From positions 1-64,000 of the forward strand of contig NZ_JMPP01000009.1 of the NCBI RefSeq assembly GCF_000735435.1: a DNA stretch of 64,000 nt. Direction: 5' to 3'. Below, piece after piece: positions 11,163 to 19,463 of this stretch. How positions within the stretch are numbered: the first letter of the stretch is position 1; every line of letters begins with the position of its first letter. This stretch comes from Klebsiella planticola ATCC 33531. GTDB taxonomy: Bacteria; Pseudomonadota; Gammaproteobacteria; Enterobacterales; Enterobacteriaceae. Both the position numbers and the translations under genes were made by a program. The notes below the pieces were generated by a model that saw only the letters and a list, made by a program, of their open reading frames with translations, was not told the origin of the DNA and did no database searches.

Positions 11163-12512
11163 TTAAATGGCCCAACCACCGGCGTAGAAGATAACCAGCG
11201 CGGCCGCGATGATGACGGTCCCCAGGTTCAGCTTGCGCCACTCGCCGGACACCAGACGGCCAATGACCAGGGCGGCAAAGCCAATCATGATGCCGGTGAC
11301 GATGTTACAGGTCAGCACGATAAAGACCGCCGTGATAAGCCCGGCCATTGCATCGACGAAATCATTAAAGTCGATTTTCGCCACGTTGCTCAGCATCAGC
11401 AGACCAACATACATCAGCGCTGGCGCCGTGGCATACGCAGGTACCAGATAAGAGAGCGGAGAGAGGAACAGAATCAGCAGGAACAGCACGCCAACGGTCA
11501 CCGCGGTGAGGCCGGTTTTACCGCCCGCCGCAGTACCTGCCGCAGATTCGATATACACCGCCGCCGGCGCCGCCCCGACCACGCCGGAGAAGACGCTGCT
11601 CAGGGAGTCGGTGGTCAAGGCTTTACCGCCGTTGATAATCTGCCCGTCTTTATCCAGCAGGTTTGCCTGCCCCGCCACGGCGCGAATCGTGCCGGTGGCA
11701 TCAAATACCGCCGTCATCACCAGCGCCAGGACGCTTGGCAGAACCACCGGGTTTAGCGCGCCGATGATATCGAGGCTGCCAATCAGCGAGTTGCCTTTGT
11801 CGTCGCTCAGCGACGGCATCGCGAAAATACCGGAGAAATGAACGCTCGGGTCAAAAATCAGCCCGACGATCGAAATGCCGATAATGGTCAGCAGAATACC
11901 GCCCGGCACTTTCATTTTTTCGAGGCCAATAATCACCGCCAGCCCCACCAGCGACATAATCACCGGGAAGCTGTTGAAGTGACCCAGCGCGACCGGCAAA
12001 CCGTCCAGCGGGTTTTTAATCACCAGGCCCACGCCGTTGGCGGCGATCAGCAGCAGAAACAGGCCGATACCTATCCCGGTGCCGTGCGCAACGCCCTGCG
12101 GTAAATTGCGCAGGATCCAGCTACGAATACCGGTGGCAGAGATAACGGTAAACAGCACGCCCATCAGGAACACGGCGCCCAGCGCAACCGGAATACTGAT
12201 GTGCTGCCCCAGCACCAGGCTGAAGGCGGTGAACGCGGTCAGCGAAATCGCACAGCCGATGGCCAGCGGCAGGTTTGCCCACAGCCCCATCACCAGAGAG
12301 CCTACGCCGGCGACCAGACAAGTCGAGACGAACACGGCTGCCGGAGGGAACCCGGCTTTACCCAACATGCCCGGGACAACAATGACCGAGTACACCATTG
12401 CCAGGAAGGTGGTTAAACCGGCAACAATCTCCTGACGAACGGAGCTGCCACGAGCTGAAATTTTAAACCAGGCGTCTAATGAACCGCCGGTACGCGCTGA
12501 AGGCGTAGACAT
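11163..12512 (-). CDS. ghxP: Guanine/hypoxanthine permease GhxP
   Basis: A 449-residue NCS2-family (AzgA-like) purine base:proton symporter of the inner membrane, nearly identical to E. coli GhxP (YjcD, 449 residues). The N-terminus [12 protein letters not shown], the [11 protein letters not shown] motif and [24 protein letters not shown] are all present. Such proteins import guanine and hypoxanthine. PurR operator candidates lie in the 390-bp upstream region, consistent with repression by PurR when purines are plentiful. Confidence 0.95.
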   Translation of the reverse strand: MSTPSARTGGSLDAWFKISARGSSVRQEIVAGLTTFLAMVYSVIVVPGMLGKAGFPPAAVFVSTCLVAGVGSLVMGLWANLPLAIGCAISLTAFTAFSLVLGQHISIPVALGAVFLMGVLFTVISATGIRSWILRNLPQGVAHGTGIGIGLFLLLIAANGVGLVIKNPLDGLPVALGHFNSFPVIMSLVGLAVIIGLEKMKVPGGILLTIIGISIVGLIFDPSVHFSGIFAMPSLSDDKGNSLIGSLDIIGALNPVVLPSVLALVMTAVFDATGTIRAVAGQANLLDKDGQIINGGKALTTDSLSSVFSGVVGAAPAAVYIESAAGTAAGGKTGLTAVTVGVLFLLILFLSPLSYLVPAYATAPALMYVGLLMLSNVAKIDFNDFVDAMAGLITAVFIVLTCNIVTGIMIGFAALVIGRLVSGEWRKLNLGTVIIAAALVIFYAGGWAI

Positions 12513-12625
12513 AGAAAACTTCCCCTGAAAATTTTAATCGTTCGTCCGTATGCGTGGTGGACCATCCACTGCCAGCTAAACGCGATCTCCTTGTGCTACC
12601 TCGCAGCGCCAGGGGGGCTGCAAAA

Positions 12626-12641
12626 AAGCAAACGTTTAACT
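12626..12641. promoter_or_regulatory. PurR-box candidate 1
   Basis: aagcaaacgtttaact matches the PurR consensus ACGCAAACGTTTTCGT in its central half (GCAAACGTTT intact) and lies about 115 bp upstream of ghxP. Confidence 0.6.
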
Positions 12642-12813
12642 CCGCGCATACAATACGGTGGTCAGAATGAATTTGCTCCCCCCAGAACAGGGATAAATAG
12701 CGAGCAAAATACAAAGGCAAACGATTATCCAGCCTTTAGACGGGCCTTTTCAACTGAAGTTTGTGTTAATTCGCTAAATTTTGCTTATGGCGTTCATGAA
12801 ATAACCAGTCGAT

Positions 12814-12829
12814 GCGCAAACGTTGTCGT
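12814..12829. promoter_or_regulatory. PurR-box candidate 2
   Basis: gcgcaaacgttgtcgt matches the PurR consensus at 14 of 16 positions. It lies about 300 bp upstream of ghxP, far for a simple operator, so it could mark a distal promoter or form a loop with the proximal box. Confidence 0.6.
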
Positions 12830-12902
12830 CTATGCGCAATCCGGTAACATTTTTGTATTGCGTTGATAGCAATTCACCGCGGCCATCACAAAAATCACCG
12901 CC

Positions 12903-13568
12903 TCACTCCGGCAGGGTGAACGGGCCGCCGCGTTCAATCGCTTTCTGCCAGGCCGGACGCTGCTCTATTCGCTGCACCCACTGTGCGATCCGCGGTACAT
13001 CCTTGATGCCACCGCGCGCCAGCAGCGCCATGACCGGAAAGCTCATCTGGATATCGGCCATGCTGAGCTGCGCGCCGGCAAACCACGGCTGACGGGAGAG
13101 ATGATCCTCAATATAGCGAGCGTGCGTGGCGATTTGCCGGTCCAGCCAGGCCTTCTGTACCCCTTTACCCAGGGCATTGCCCAGCGTTCGCATCCCGAGC
13201 GGAATCGGCGGTTTACCGAGACTGGCAAACACCAGTTTCATCACCATCAGCGGCATCAGTGAGCCCTCGGCATAGTGCAGCCAGAAACGGTATTGCAGCT
13301 TATCCGCTATCGCCTGCGGTCTGAACCGGTGGTCGCTATCGTAGGTTTCCTGCAGGTACTCGAGGATGGCGCCCGATTCCGCCAGCACGTGGCCGTTATC
13401 TTCCACCACCGGAGATTTCCCCAGCGGGTGGATCTGCTTTAACGCCGGCGGCGCCAGCATATTTTTTTCCCGCTGGTAGCTGACAATGCGATAAGGCAAC
13501 TGGAGTTCTTCAAGCGCCCACAGCACGCGCTGGGATCGTGATTGATTGAGATGATGTACCGTCAGCAT
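12903..13568 (-). CDS. Glutathione S-transferase family protein
   Basis: A 221-residue cytosolic GST: thioredoxin-like N-terminal domain with the start MLTVHHLNQSRSQRVLWAL and the cis-proline/ES glutathione-binding pattern (GKSPVVEDNG then LAESGAILEYL), followed by the helical C-terminal domain with the FAGAQLSMADIQ motif. It lies beside soxRS in the same strand order as soxR. E. coli lacks it at this position; Salmonella is recalled to have a similar gene. A detoxification or redox role fits the context but the substrate is unknown. Confidence 0.85.
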   Translation of the reverse strand: MLTVHHLNQSRSQRVLWALEELQLPYRIVSYQREKNMLAPPALKQIHPLGKSPVVEDNGHVLAESGAILEYLQETYDSDHRFRPQAIADKLQYRFWLHYAEGSLMPLMVMKLVFASLGKPPIPLGMRTLGNALGKGVQKAWLDRQIATHARYIEDHLSRQPWFAGAQLSMADIQMSFPVMALLARGGIKDVPRIAQWVQRIEQRPAWQKAIERGGPFTLPE

Positions 13569-13581
13569 GGAGGTTCTCCCG

Positions 13582-13595
13582 TAATTCGTTCGAAT
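13582..13595. promoter_or_regulatory. Palindrome in the GST promoter
   Basis: aattcgttcgaatt is a 6-bp inverted repeat with a 2-bp centre, 14 bp upstream of the GST start and just downstream of a tatag-like -10 on the minus strand. It has the form of a repressor operator; the cognate protein is unknown. Confidence 0.35.
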
Positions 13596-13684
13596 TAACT
13601 ATAGGAACTGACGGCGATTGGCGGAAAAATTTCGCCGAAATAAACGGGTGAAAAAGCCGGGCTGTGCCACAATTAAGTTGTCGG

Positions 13685-13828
13685 CGCAAACCGGAACCTC
13701 CAGCAACATCTTGCGCAATACCGAGGTGAGCCGACGTCGGGGGAAACCCTCCTGCGAACGACCAGGATAGTGTTAAAGACAAAGACCGGAAAACAACTAA
13801 AGCGCCCTGTTGTGGCGCTTTAGTTTTA
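13685..13828 (+). ncRNA. sraL: SraL (RyjA) small RNA
   Basis: The roughly 140-nt segment has the position and order of E. coli SraL: antisense to and converging on the 3' end of soxR, ending in a strong terminator. Recognised blocks are gaggtgagcc, gggggaaaccctcctg, gaacgaccaggat, a purine-rich segment aaagacaaagaccgg, and the final stem-loop. In Salmonella SraL is a sigma-S-dependent Hfq sRNA acting on tig and rho mRNAs. The 5' end is estimated from the known length. Confidence 0.75.
13795..13828. terminator. Bidirectional terminator of SraL and soxR
   Basis: An approximately 11-12-bp stem (13795-13806 with 13814-13825, loop near ctgttgt) has T-rich flanks on both strands. It ends SraL on the plus strand; on the minus strand it lies immediately after the soxR stop. 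Confidence 0.85.
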
Positions 13829-14287
13829 TACGTCATCCTCCAGCAGTCGCGCGCCGGTCCCCTCTTCACCCAGCTTATCTCCCGGGTTGCGCAGCGGGCA
13901 GTCGCGTCGCGACAGACAGCCGCAGCCGATACAACCATCCAGCTGGTCGCGCAGTGCGGTCAGGGTATGAATACGCCGATCAAGCTCCTCCCGCCACTGC
14001 GATGAGAGCTGTTTCCACTCCTTCGCGCTGAGGTTATGCCCTTCCGGCAACACGCCGAACGCATCACCAATGGTCGACAGCGGAATGCCGATTCGCTGGG
14101 CAATCTTGATGATCGCCACCGCGCGCAGCACATCGCGGCGATAGCGCCGCTGATTACCGGCATTACGCTGGCTGTGAATTAACCCTTTGCTTTCATAGAA
14201 ATGCAGGGCAGAGACGGCAACGCCGGTACGCTTTGCCACCTCGCCGGGGGTCAACAGCATTTTAATACGGGGGGATTTCTTTTCCAT
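13826..14287 (-). CDS. soxR: Redox-sensing regulator SoxR
   Basis: A 153-residue MerR-family homodimeric activator. N-terminal winged helix ([20 protein letters not shown]), dimerisation helix, then the [2Fe-2S] ligand cluster Cys119, Cys122, Cys124 and Cys130 ([12 protein letters not shown]). Oxidation of the cluster by redox-cycling compounds or nitric oxide remodels the soxS promoter and switches it on. It is divergent from soxS with the operator in between. Length and motifs equal the E. coli protein (154). Confidence 0.98.
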   Translation of the reverse strand: MEKKSPRIKMLLTPGEVAKRTGVAVSALHFYESKGLIHSQRNAGNQRRYRRDVLRAVAIIKIAQRIGIPLSTIGDAFGVLPEGHNLSAKEWKQLSSQWREELDRRIHTLTALRDQLDGCIGCGCLSRRDCPLRNPGDKLGEEGTGARLLEDDV

Positions 14288-14295
14288 AAAAGCGC

Positions 14296-14326
14296 TTTAC
14301 CTCAAGTTAACTTGAGGAATTATACT
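14296..14326 (+). promoter_or_regulatory. soxS promoter with SoxR operator
   Basis: An 18-bp perfect palindrome, cctcaagttaacttgagg (14300-14317), lies between a -35 (tttacc, 14296-14301) and a -10 (tatact, 14321-14326). The spacer is 19 bp, the overlong spacing characteristic of MerR-family activated promoters. It is the classical SoxR binding site. Confidence 0.95.
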
Positions 14327-14372
14327 CGCCCGCAGACAAAACGACGAATCGAGAATTGAGAGAGGCCGCTTT

Positions 14373-14702
14373 ATGTCCCATCAGGATATTATCCAAACGC
14401 TTATTGAATGGATTGATGAACATATCGATCAACCACTTAACATTGATGTAGTCGCCAGAAAATCCGGGTACTCAAAATGGTACCTCCAGCGGATGTTCCG
14501 CGCCGTGATGCATCAAACGCTGGGCGATTACATCCGCCAGCGCCGGCTGTTGCTGGCCGCAGAGGCGCTGCGGACCACCCAGCGACCCATCTTTGATATT
14601 GCGATGGATCTGGGCTACGTGTCGCAGCAGACGTTCTCACGGGTATTTCGCCGGGAGTTCGACCGCACCCCCAGCGATTATCGTCATCAAATTTCCGCCT
14701 GA
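14373..14702 (+). CDS. soxS: Superoxide-response activator SoxS
   Basis: A 109-residue AraC-family activator consisting only of the two helix-turn-helix DNA-binding domain (SGYSKWYLQRMFR and GYVSQQTFSRVFRREFDRTPSDYR). It is made when SoxR is oxidised and activates marbox promoters (sodA, zwf, acrAB and others), contributing to oxidant and multidrug tolerance. A gagag ribosome site precedes the ATG. It converges on pdeC with only 4 nt between the two stops. Confidence 0.98.
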   Translation: MSHQDIIQTLIEWIDEHIDQPLNIDVVARKSGYSKWYLQRMFRAVMHQTLGDYIRQRRLLLAAEALRTTQRPIFDIAMDLGYVSQQTFSRVFRREFDRTPSDYRHQISA

Positions 14703-14706
14703 GCGT

Positions 14707-16290
14707 TCACATGCAAGGGCTGAGCAGCCTGGGCGCGTTGGCCAGCCACTGCCTGAACTCCTGTGGCGGCATCGCTTTCGCAAAGTACCAGCCCTGACAA
14801 TACCGGACCCCGCGTTTTCGCAGCCAGTTAACCTGGTCCGCCGTTTCGACGCCTTCGGCAACGGTCTTTAAGCCCAGGCTGCGGGCGATTTCAATAATAT
14901 GCTCGGCGATCGTGTAGCTGGTGCTATTGGTAGTGAGCGTATCGATAAACGATTTATCGATCTTCAGGATATCCACGTTAAGCGAGTGGAGATTATGCAG
15001 ATTGGAATAGCCGGTACCGAAGTCATCAATAGCAATTTCATATCCGGCTGCGCGGAATGCCTGGATGACCGGCATCGTTTTCTGCACGTCAATAAATCCG
15101 CGCTCGGTGACTTCAATTTTAATTTGATCGATATTCACCGCGGAGCTCCGCGCCTTTTCACCGATTTGGGCAATGAGCCGCGAAGAGTGGAAATCGGTGG
15201 CCGACAGGTTAATCGCAATATACAGATGCGGATGCCCGGCCAAAAATTCCCCGAGTTCGGAAAATAACTCATCCACCACGTAATCGGTGACCTGCGCAAT
15301 CATCCCTTCATTTTCCGCCAGTGGAATAAACTCCGCCGGCGTCATCACCGGCCCGTCAAATCCCGGCCAACGCAGCAGCGCTTCGGCTCCGACGCAGCGG
15401 TTATTTTCGATATCAATAATCGGCTGATAATGCAGACACAGCTGACGCCGATTGAGCGCGCGTTGCAACATATTGCGCGGTGAATGGTATTGCTGCCGGG
15501 TGCGCAACCACACCAGTAAGATCAACATGCTGCAAATCCCCCCCAGCGGGAGGGTGAGCGTCACCTGATCATAAAAGCTCTGGTAATAACTGGCGTACGA
15601 GGTAGACATAATCACGGCGATCGGGCGGATGGCGGAATGAGCCACGGTGTACACCCGGTTACCCTGGCGAAAAAAGGCATCTTCCTGACGAATCAGGCCA
15701 TGCAGTACCGCGGGGTCGGCATTTCTACTGGTGGAAAAAAACTGATTCGTTTTTGTATCGTACAAACCGTAGGATAAATCTTTATCACTCGATATTAACG
15801 AACTGTAGGAGAGTGGATTAATCACCGCAATGTAGTGCCCTCGCTGCATATAGTTCATCGCAAAGCCGGGATAGAAAGGCGTATCGCGGTAATAGTAGAT
15901 AGCGATATCCGGCTTTTTGGTATAATTCGCCGGCGGAATACGCCATGCGCTATCGGGGCGGACCGCAGTCGAGCAAAACAAACGGGGACCGTCGGCATAA
16001 ATTAAATCGTCAACATAAAGCAGGCTGCGAACAATCGACAACATATATTGCTGATGTCCGGCAGAGCACATTTCCCCTTTAAACTGCAAGGCCTTTTCAC
16101 GCGCCCGATCGGCTTCATAAACCACCATTTCCGTTTTCTGCAGCGCCAGCTGTGAAAATGCGCGGAGCCGATCGGAGGTTTCGGCTTTGGCTCTGATTTG
16201 CGCAAACCACAGTGCCAGCACGACGGGGAGCAGAACCACCAGCGTCACTCCCAATATTCTCAACGCGTTGCGCAATGTGCGACGATTCAT
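14707..16290 (-). CDS. pdeC: Cyclic-di-GMP phosphodiesterase PdeC (YjcC) with CSS sensor domain
   Basis: A 527-residue membrane enzyme hydrolysing c-di-GMP. TM1 about residues 11-30, a periplasmic CSS-type sensor with the paired cysteines Cys75 (CSA here rather than CSS) and Cys106, TM2 about 243-263, then a cytoplasmic EAL domain. Catalytic motifs are intact: EALLRW at 303-308, [25 protein letters not shown] and AEGVET. In E. coli the cysteine pair controls activity through DsbA/DsbB. In K. pneumoniae YjcC has been reported to affect biofilm, type 3 fimbriae and oxidative stress. Convergent with soxS. Confidence 0.95.
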   Translation of the reverse strand: MNRRTLRNALRILGVTLVVLLPVVLALWFAQIRAKAETSDRLRAFSQLALQKTEMVVYEADRAREKALQFKGEMCSAGHQQYMLSIVRSLLYVDDLIYADGPRLFCSTAVRPDSAWRIPPANYTKKPDIAIYYYRDTPFYPGFAMNYMQRGHYIAVINPLSYSSLISSDKDLSYGLYDTKTNQFFSTSRNADPAVLHGLIRQEDAFFRQGNRVYTVAHSAIRPIAVIMSTSYASYYQSFYDQVTLTLPLGGICSMLILLVWLRTRQQYHSPRNMLQRALNRRQLCLHYQPIIDIENNRCVGAEALLRWPGFDGPVMTPAEFIPLAENEGMIAQVTDYVVDELFSELGEFLAGHPHLYIAINLSATDFHSSRLIAQIGEKARSSAVNIDQIKIEVTERGFIDVQKTMPVIQAFRAAGYEIAIDDFGTGYSNLHNLHSLNVDILKIDKSFIDTLTTNSTSYTIAEHIIEIARSLGLKTVAEGVETADQVNWLRKRGVRYCQGWYFAKAMPPQEFRQWLANAPRLLSPCM

Positions 16291-16681
16291 TTCCGTTTTT
16301 TATCCATGCGATATGCCTTATCACGGTAAAAGATCACACTCGTTGTTATACAACAGAGACTATTTTCAGCAACCGGTCGTTTGATGTAAAAACCCCATCC
16401 TCAATAATGATGAATAATACTAATTTCGCAGAAAATCGAGAAACACTCTCGGTATTCTAAAAACAGAGTCGTTATCTAATTCGGTTTATCCGTACGATCG
16501 GCAAGAATAAGTAATAAAAGCCGCAGATAACGAGCTCAAAAAAAGCAATCAGACGCCGGGAAGAGCAGTTTGCCCGTTTGAGGTGGTGGGAAGATGCCCC
16601 CGCCTTCATTATCCACAATAAACATGCGGCTTTAAAAACCGCCAAAAACGCGCATTTGGGGCTGGTGAATAAAACAGCAAA

Positions 16682-16697
16682 TGTGATATAGTTCACA
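16682..16697. promoter_or_regulatory. Perfect CRP-site match upstream of yjcB
   Basis: tgtgatatagttcaca is TGTGA-N6-TCACA with all ten consensus bases. It lies about 47 bp upstream of the inferred yjcB transcription start (16737), or it may act on the divergent pdeC. Confidence 0.75.
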
Positions 16698-16701
16698 CAA
16701 C

Positions 16702-16730
16702 TTGATGAAACAAGAACATTGTTTCATTAT
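16702..16730 (+). promoter_or_regulatory. Putative yjcB promoter with a palindromic spacer
   Basis: A -35 ttgatg (16702-16707) and a -10 cattat (16725-16730) are separated by 17 bp. Nearly the whole spacer is occupied by the inverted repeat atgaaaca-N7-tgtttcat (16705-16727). That placement suggests a regulator binding over the promoter. Confidence 0.45.
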
Positions 16731-16823
16731 TCTCCTGATTGCCCGTAGATAGCCAGAGCGCCACGTCATCGTCAGTCTCGCCAGGTTGTCAAAGGCACCC
16801 GATTTTCTTTGAGGATGAGGTTG

Positions 16824-17105
16824 ATGGCTTCCATAACTACCAGTGTCATACTTTTGCGCTGGCCGCTGGTGAGCGCGGTTCTGATGTTTTTGGCCAGTTC
16901 GATGAACATTCAGCTACGCAAAAGTGATTATGCCGGTTTAGCCGTTATTTGTAGCTGCATCGGCCTGGTGGCGGCCTGCTGGTTCGCCACCGGCTTGTTG
17001 GGGATCACGCTGCTGGATATCGCGAAAATCTGGGGCAATATCAAAGACGTCATGATCGAAGTCATGAGTCAGACGCCACCACAATGGCCAATGGTCATGA
17101 CCTGA
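16824..17105 (+). CDS. yjcB: Small inner-membrane protein YjcB
   Basis: A 93-residue hydrophobic protein equal in length to E. coli YjcB and similar throughout, especially the final TPPQWPM motif. It has two to three membrane segments. In-frame starts exist upstream at 16809 (TTG) and 16815 (ATG), but the ATG at 16824 matches the E. coli N-terminus and has gagg ribosome sequences just upstream. Function unknown. In E. coli it adjoins ssb; here the accessory block begins after it. Confidence 0.88.
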   Translation: MASITTSVILLRWPLVSAVLMFLASSMNIQLRKSDYAGLAVICSCIGLVAACWFATGLLGITLLDIAKIWGNIKDVMIEVMSQTPPQWPMVMT

Positions 17106-17108
17106 TAA

Positions 17109-17141
17109 TAAAAAAGCTTCCTACGGGAGGCTTTTTTATTT
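17109..17141 (+). terminator. yjcB terminator
   Basis: The inverted repeat aaaaaagcttcc / ggaggcttttttatt with a short loop is T-rich on the plus strand and A-rich at its left, so it can also serve minus-strand transcripts from ecpE. Confidence 0.8.
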
Positions 17142-17152
17142 ACCGGCAAACA

Positions 17153-17851
17153 CTACTCGCAATCCTTTGATATTTTAATAAATTTATCATTATAGATAAT
17201 GTATTTATTCCCAGGCTGGCGCAGCGCCGCCTGGCGAACCACATCTCCTGGCCGTAAGTACCAGGCCTCGCCCTCTTCTTCCGTTGCATCGCATCCCGGC
17301 TTGATCAGCAGTTTAAACCAGGTATTGCCGCTGTTGCTGACGCTTCCCGCCTGCCGATCGAAGGCCCATTTGAACTGCACCTGCCGCGGGCGTACCACCA
17401 GAATCGTTTCCATCACGACCACCGGATCAATACCGATTGACCCGCCGGCCGCAGTACGGCCAATGCGGTTTCGGGTGGGAATTTCGCGAAACGAAACCCG
17501 GTAATAACGTTCACGATTATCCTGCGGGCCATGATAATAAAATTTAAAGTATTCCCCTTGCCCGGCCTGCAAGGTGAGCTGACGCGGGGCAAAGAGCAGT
17601 TCGCCGTCTGCCGGACGCGAACGGACCTCGTGACCTCCCGGCCGGTCTATCCCGACGACGGAAATCTGATAGAGCCGCGCGCTCGGGTTGTTATTCAGTA
17701 CCCGTTTGGCGACAAAGTTCTCTTCAGCACCCAGCGAAAAAGTTAAATTGCCGACGGAAATCGCCCGGCCCGCCATTGGCAGACCCAGAAGCAGCAACCA
17801 CGCGACGGCCTGGAGCAGATTAATTAATATTGCGCCATGTCGCCTGAACAT
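17153..17851 (-). CDS. ecpE: ECP fimbrial periplasmic chaperone EcpE
   Basis: A 232-residue periplasmic chaperone (E. coli EcpE 236 residues), with a signal peptide ending near [13 protein letters not shown] and a PapD-like immunoglobulin fold; the [23 protein letters not shown] and [11 protein letters not shown] segments are the chaperone core. The ATG at 17851 is preferred over the one at 17869 because it has an aggaga ribosome site and matches E. coli. The start lies inside the end of ecpD (32-nt overlap). Last gene of the ecpABCDE operon. Confidence 0.92.
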   Translation of the reverse strand: MFRRHGAILINLLQAVAWLLLLGLPMAGRAISVGNLTFSLGAEENFVAKRVLNNNPSARLYQISVVGIDRPGGHEVRSRPADGELLFAPRQLTLQAGQGEYFKFYYHGPQDNRERYYRVSFREIPTRNRIGRTAAGGSIGIDPVVVMETILVVRPRQVQFKWAFDRQAGSVSNSGNTWFKLLIKPGCDATEEEGEAWYLRPGDVVRQAALRQPGNKYIIYNDKFIKISKDCE

Positions 17852-19463
17852 GAATCTCTCCTGAAGCACTCACTTCACCAAACCAGCCATCGTCATCTAC
17901 CGTTCTCAACGAAATATTGTCGTTCATCGGTATGGAAAATTTCACCGTCGTCTTGTTCATCACGCCAATATCGCCGGAAGCATCTGTCCACGGCGTCGTC
18001 AGCCACAGCGCATCCGTCATATCGCGCCAGTTGTCATCGCAGCCGGCGTCATAATTTTTGCTCGTTCCGGTCTGGGTGGTAAACGTCAGCAGCGCCGGGA
18101 AAGGCACTTTTGTCACCCCGTCTGGCGAACTGAACAAGCAATATGAACGCCCGGCGATCGACTGCGACGGGCCGGTCACTTTGATCAGGACTTCATCGGC
18201 GGCGGTTTTTCCGCTGGTGGTGACGATATAGCCAAAATCCAGTGACGGCTGTCCGGCACCGACATACCCTTCGCGCGACGGTGAACTGCTGTACTCATCG
18301 GAAATAATGCTGATACTGAAATCACGCGGTTTGATAATCAGCGAGTTGGAGGTAGAAAATTCATACCAGCCGGACTCCGGCGAGGTGGTGTTCTGGAAGC
18401 GGAAGTTAAACAGATCCTTGGTATTAATATCGCTGATGCCCAGCGCCACCATCTGCTTAAAGAAGTTACTGGAAAAGAAGATGTAGACCGAATCCGAGGA
18501 TTTCATCTCGTTAAACGTATAGTAGTAGGCATTGCCGCTGACCGGTTTCCAGCTGTTACCATCGAGGCTGAACTGCATATCATAGATATTCACCGCCGAC
18601 GTCAGCGACGTGTTGTTAATCGCCGGGAAAATATGAATCGAGGTGTTGCTCAGGCCATTATGCTGCAACGCATAGTTGACCATCTTGCAGCTCAGACCGC
18701 TACGGGTACCAATCGTCTGGGCGCGACAGTTCGAGCTGCCCTCCCCCAGCGTCGGGATCCCATCGCTATTGATAAAGACTTCGGTCAGAGAATGGGTGTT
18801 AATCAGCTTTAAGTTTGCCGCTTTAGTATGGGTCACTTTACGCACGTACCAGGCGCCGGAGGCCTGATCTTTGCAGCGCGCCCCGCTGCTTGCATCGTAG
18901 GAGACGGAAGTCTGGCAGGCATTGATCGTCATCGACATGCTGCCACCAACCGGCATCTGCTGCAGATACTGGTAGAAAGCGTCCGACATCATGCCGTGCA
19001 TCCATTTTTGGCCACCGGAGGTCACCGTCGCACCGTAAAAGCCGTTTGTATCCGTGACCTGGGGCAAAATCAGACTGGTCGCCATATCGCAACCGGCGTA
19101 CCAGTTGATGCAGCGCAGCCCGCTCAGGGGGTTCGACACCGGCGAGTTTTCCAGCCACATGTCAAACTTCCAGTTGGCATTCAGCCCGGTGTTATAGCCG
19201 TTATCGATATAGCCCAGACTCTGCTGGTAGATAGTGCCGCTACCGGTATATTTCAGCCCGGTCCAGCGACTGGCGCCGGTCATGCGCGGATCCAGCACGC
19301 CGCCTGGAGTGGCGAAAAAGTTATCATCGGAGTTGTTTTCCACGAAAACAAACTGCACCGCTGCCGCGTCCGGCCAGGTTGTTTTCGTTACCGCCGCCTC
19401 TGCCCGCACCGCGCACAGTGCGACAATAAACAGGCTTACCAACGGGAACCACTTAGCTTTCAT
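17820..19463 (-). CDS. ecpD: ECP fimbrial tip adhesin EcpD
   Basis: A 547-residue secreted subunit, the same length as E. coli EcpD, which caps the ECP pilus and binds host-cell surfaces. N-terminal signal peptide (cleavage near VRAEA). The protein is rich in Ser, Thr and Tyr with several cysteines (for example the [12 protein letters not shown] segment), as expected for a two-domain tip adhesin. An aggag ribosome site precedes the ATG. It overlaps the usher gene by 11 nt. Confidence 0.93.
   Translation of the reverse strand: MKAKWFPLVSLFIVALCAVRAEAAVTKTTWPDAAAVQFVFVENNSDDNFFATPGGVLDPRMTGASRWTGLKYTGSGTIYQQSLGYIDNGYNTGLNANWKFDMWLENSPVSNPLSGLRCINWYAGCDMATSLILPQVTDTNGFYGATVTSGGQKWMHGMMSDAFYQYLQQMPVGGSMSMTINACQTSVSYDASSGARCKDQASGAWYVRKVTHTKAANLKLINTHSLTEVFINSDGIPTLGEGSSNCRAQTIGTRSGLSCKMVNYALQHNGLSNTSIHIFPAINNTSLTSAVNIYDMQFSLDGNSWKPVSGNAYYYTFNEMKSSDSVYIFFSSNFFKQMVALGISDINTKDLFNFRFQNTTSPESGWYEFSTSNSLIIKPRDFSISIISDEYSSSPSREGYVGAGQPSLDFGYIVTTSGKTAADEVLIKVTGPSQSIAGRSYCLFSSPDGVTKVPFPALLTFTTQTGTSKNYDAGCDDNWRDMTDALWLTTPWTDASGDIGVMNKTTVKFSIPMNDNISLRTVDDDGWFGEVSASGEIHVQATWRNIN

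Larger units (their letters stand above)
12513..12902 (-). promoter_or_regulatory. ghxP upstream region
   Basis: A 390-bp non-coding stretch between the glutathione S-transferase stop and the ghxP start, AT-rich in its central part. It contains the two PurR-box candidates listed separately. Short ORFs crossing it have no ribosome sites and are not credible. Confidence 0.55.
16291..16823. other. pdeC-yjcB intergenic region
   Basis: A 533-bp AT-rich stretch between divergent pdeC and yjcB. It holds the CRP site and the palindromic promoter described separately. A 74-residue minus-strand ORF at 16472-16696 has no recognisable start context and no family resemblance, so I do not call it. Confidence 0.6.

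Noticed and set aside
12716-12731. Third PurR-like sequence (aggcaaacgattatcc)
   Set aside because: Only about 10 of 16 positions match; the right half is unlike the consensus.
16472-16696. 74-residue minus-strand ORF between pdeC and yjcB
   Set aside because: It overlaps the CRP site, lacks a ribosome site, and the product resembles translated AT-rich non-coding sequence.
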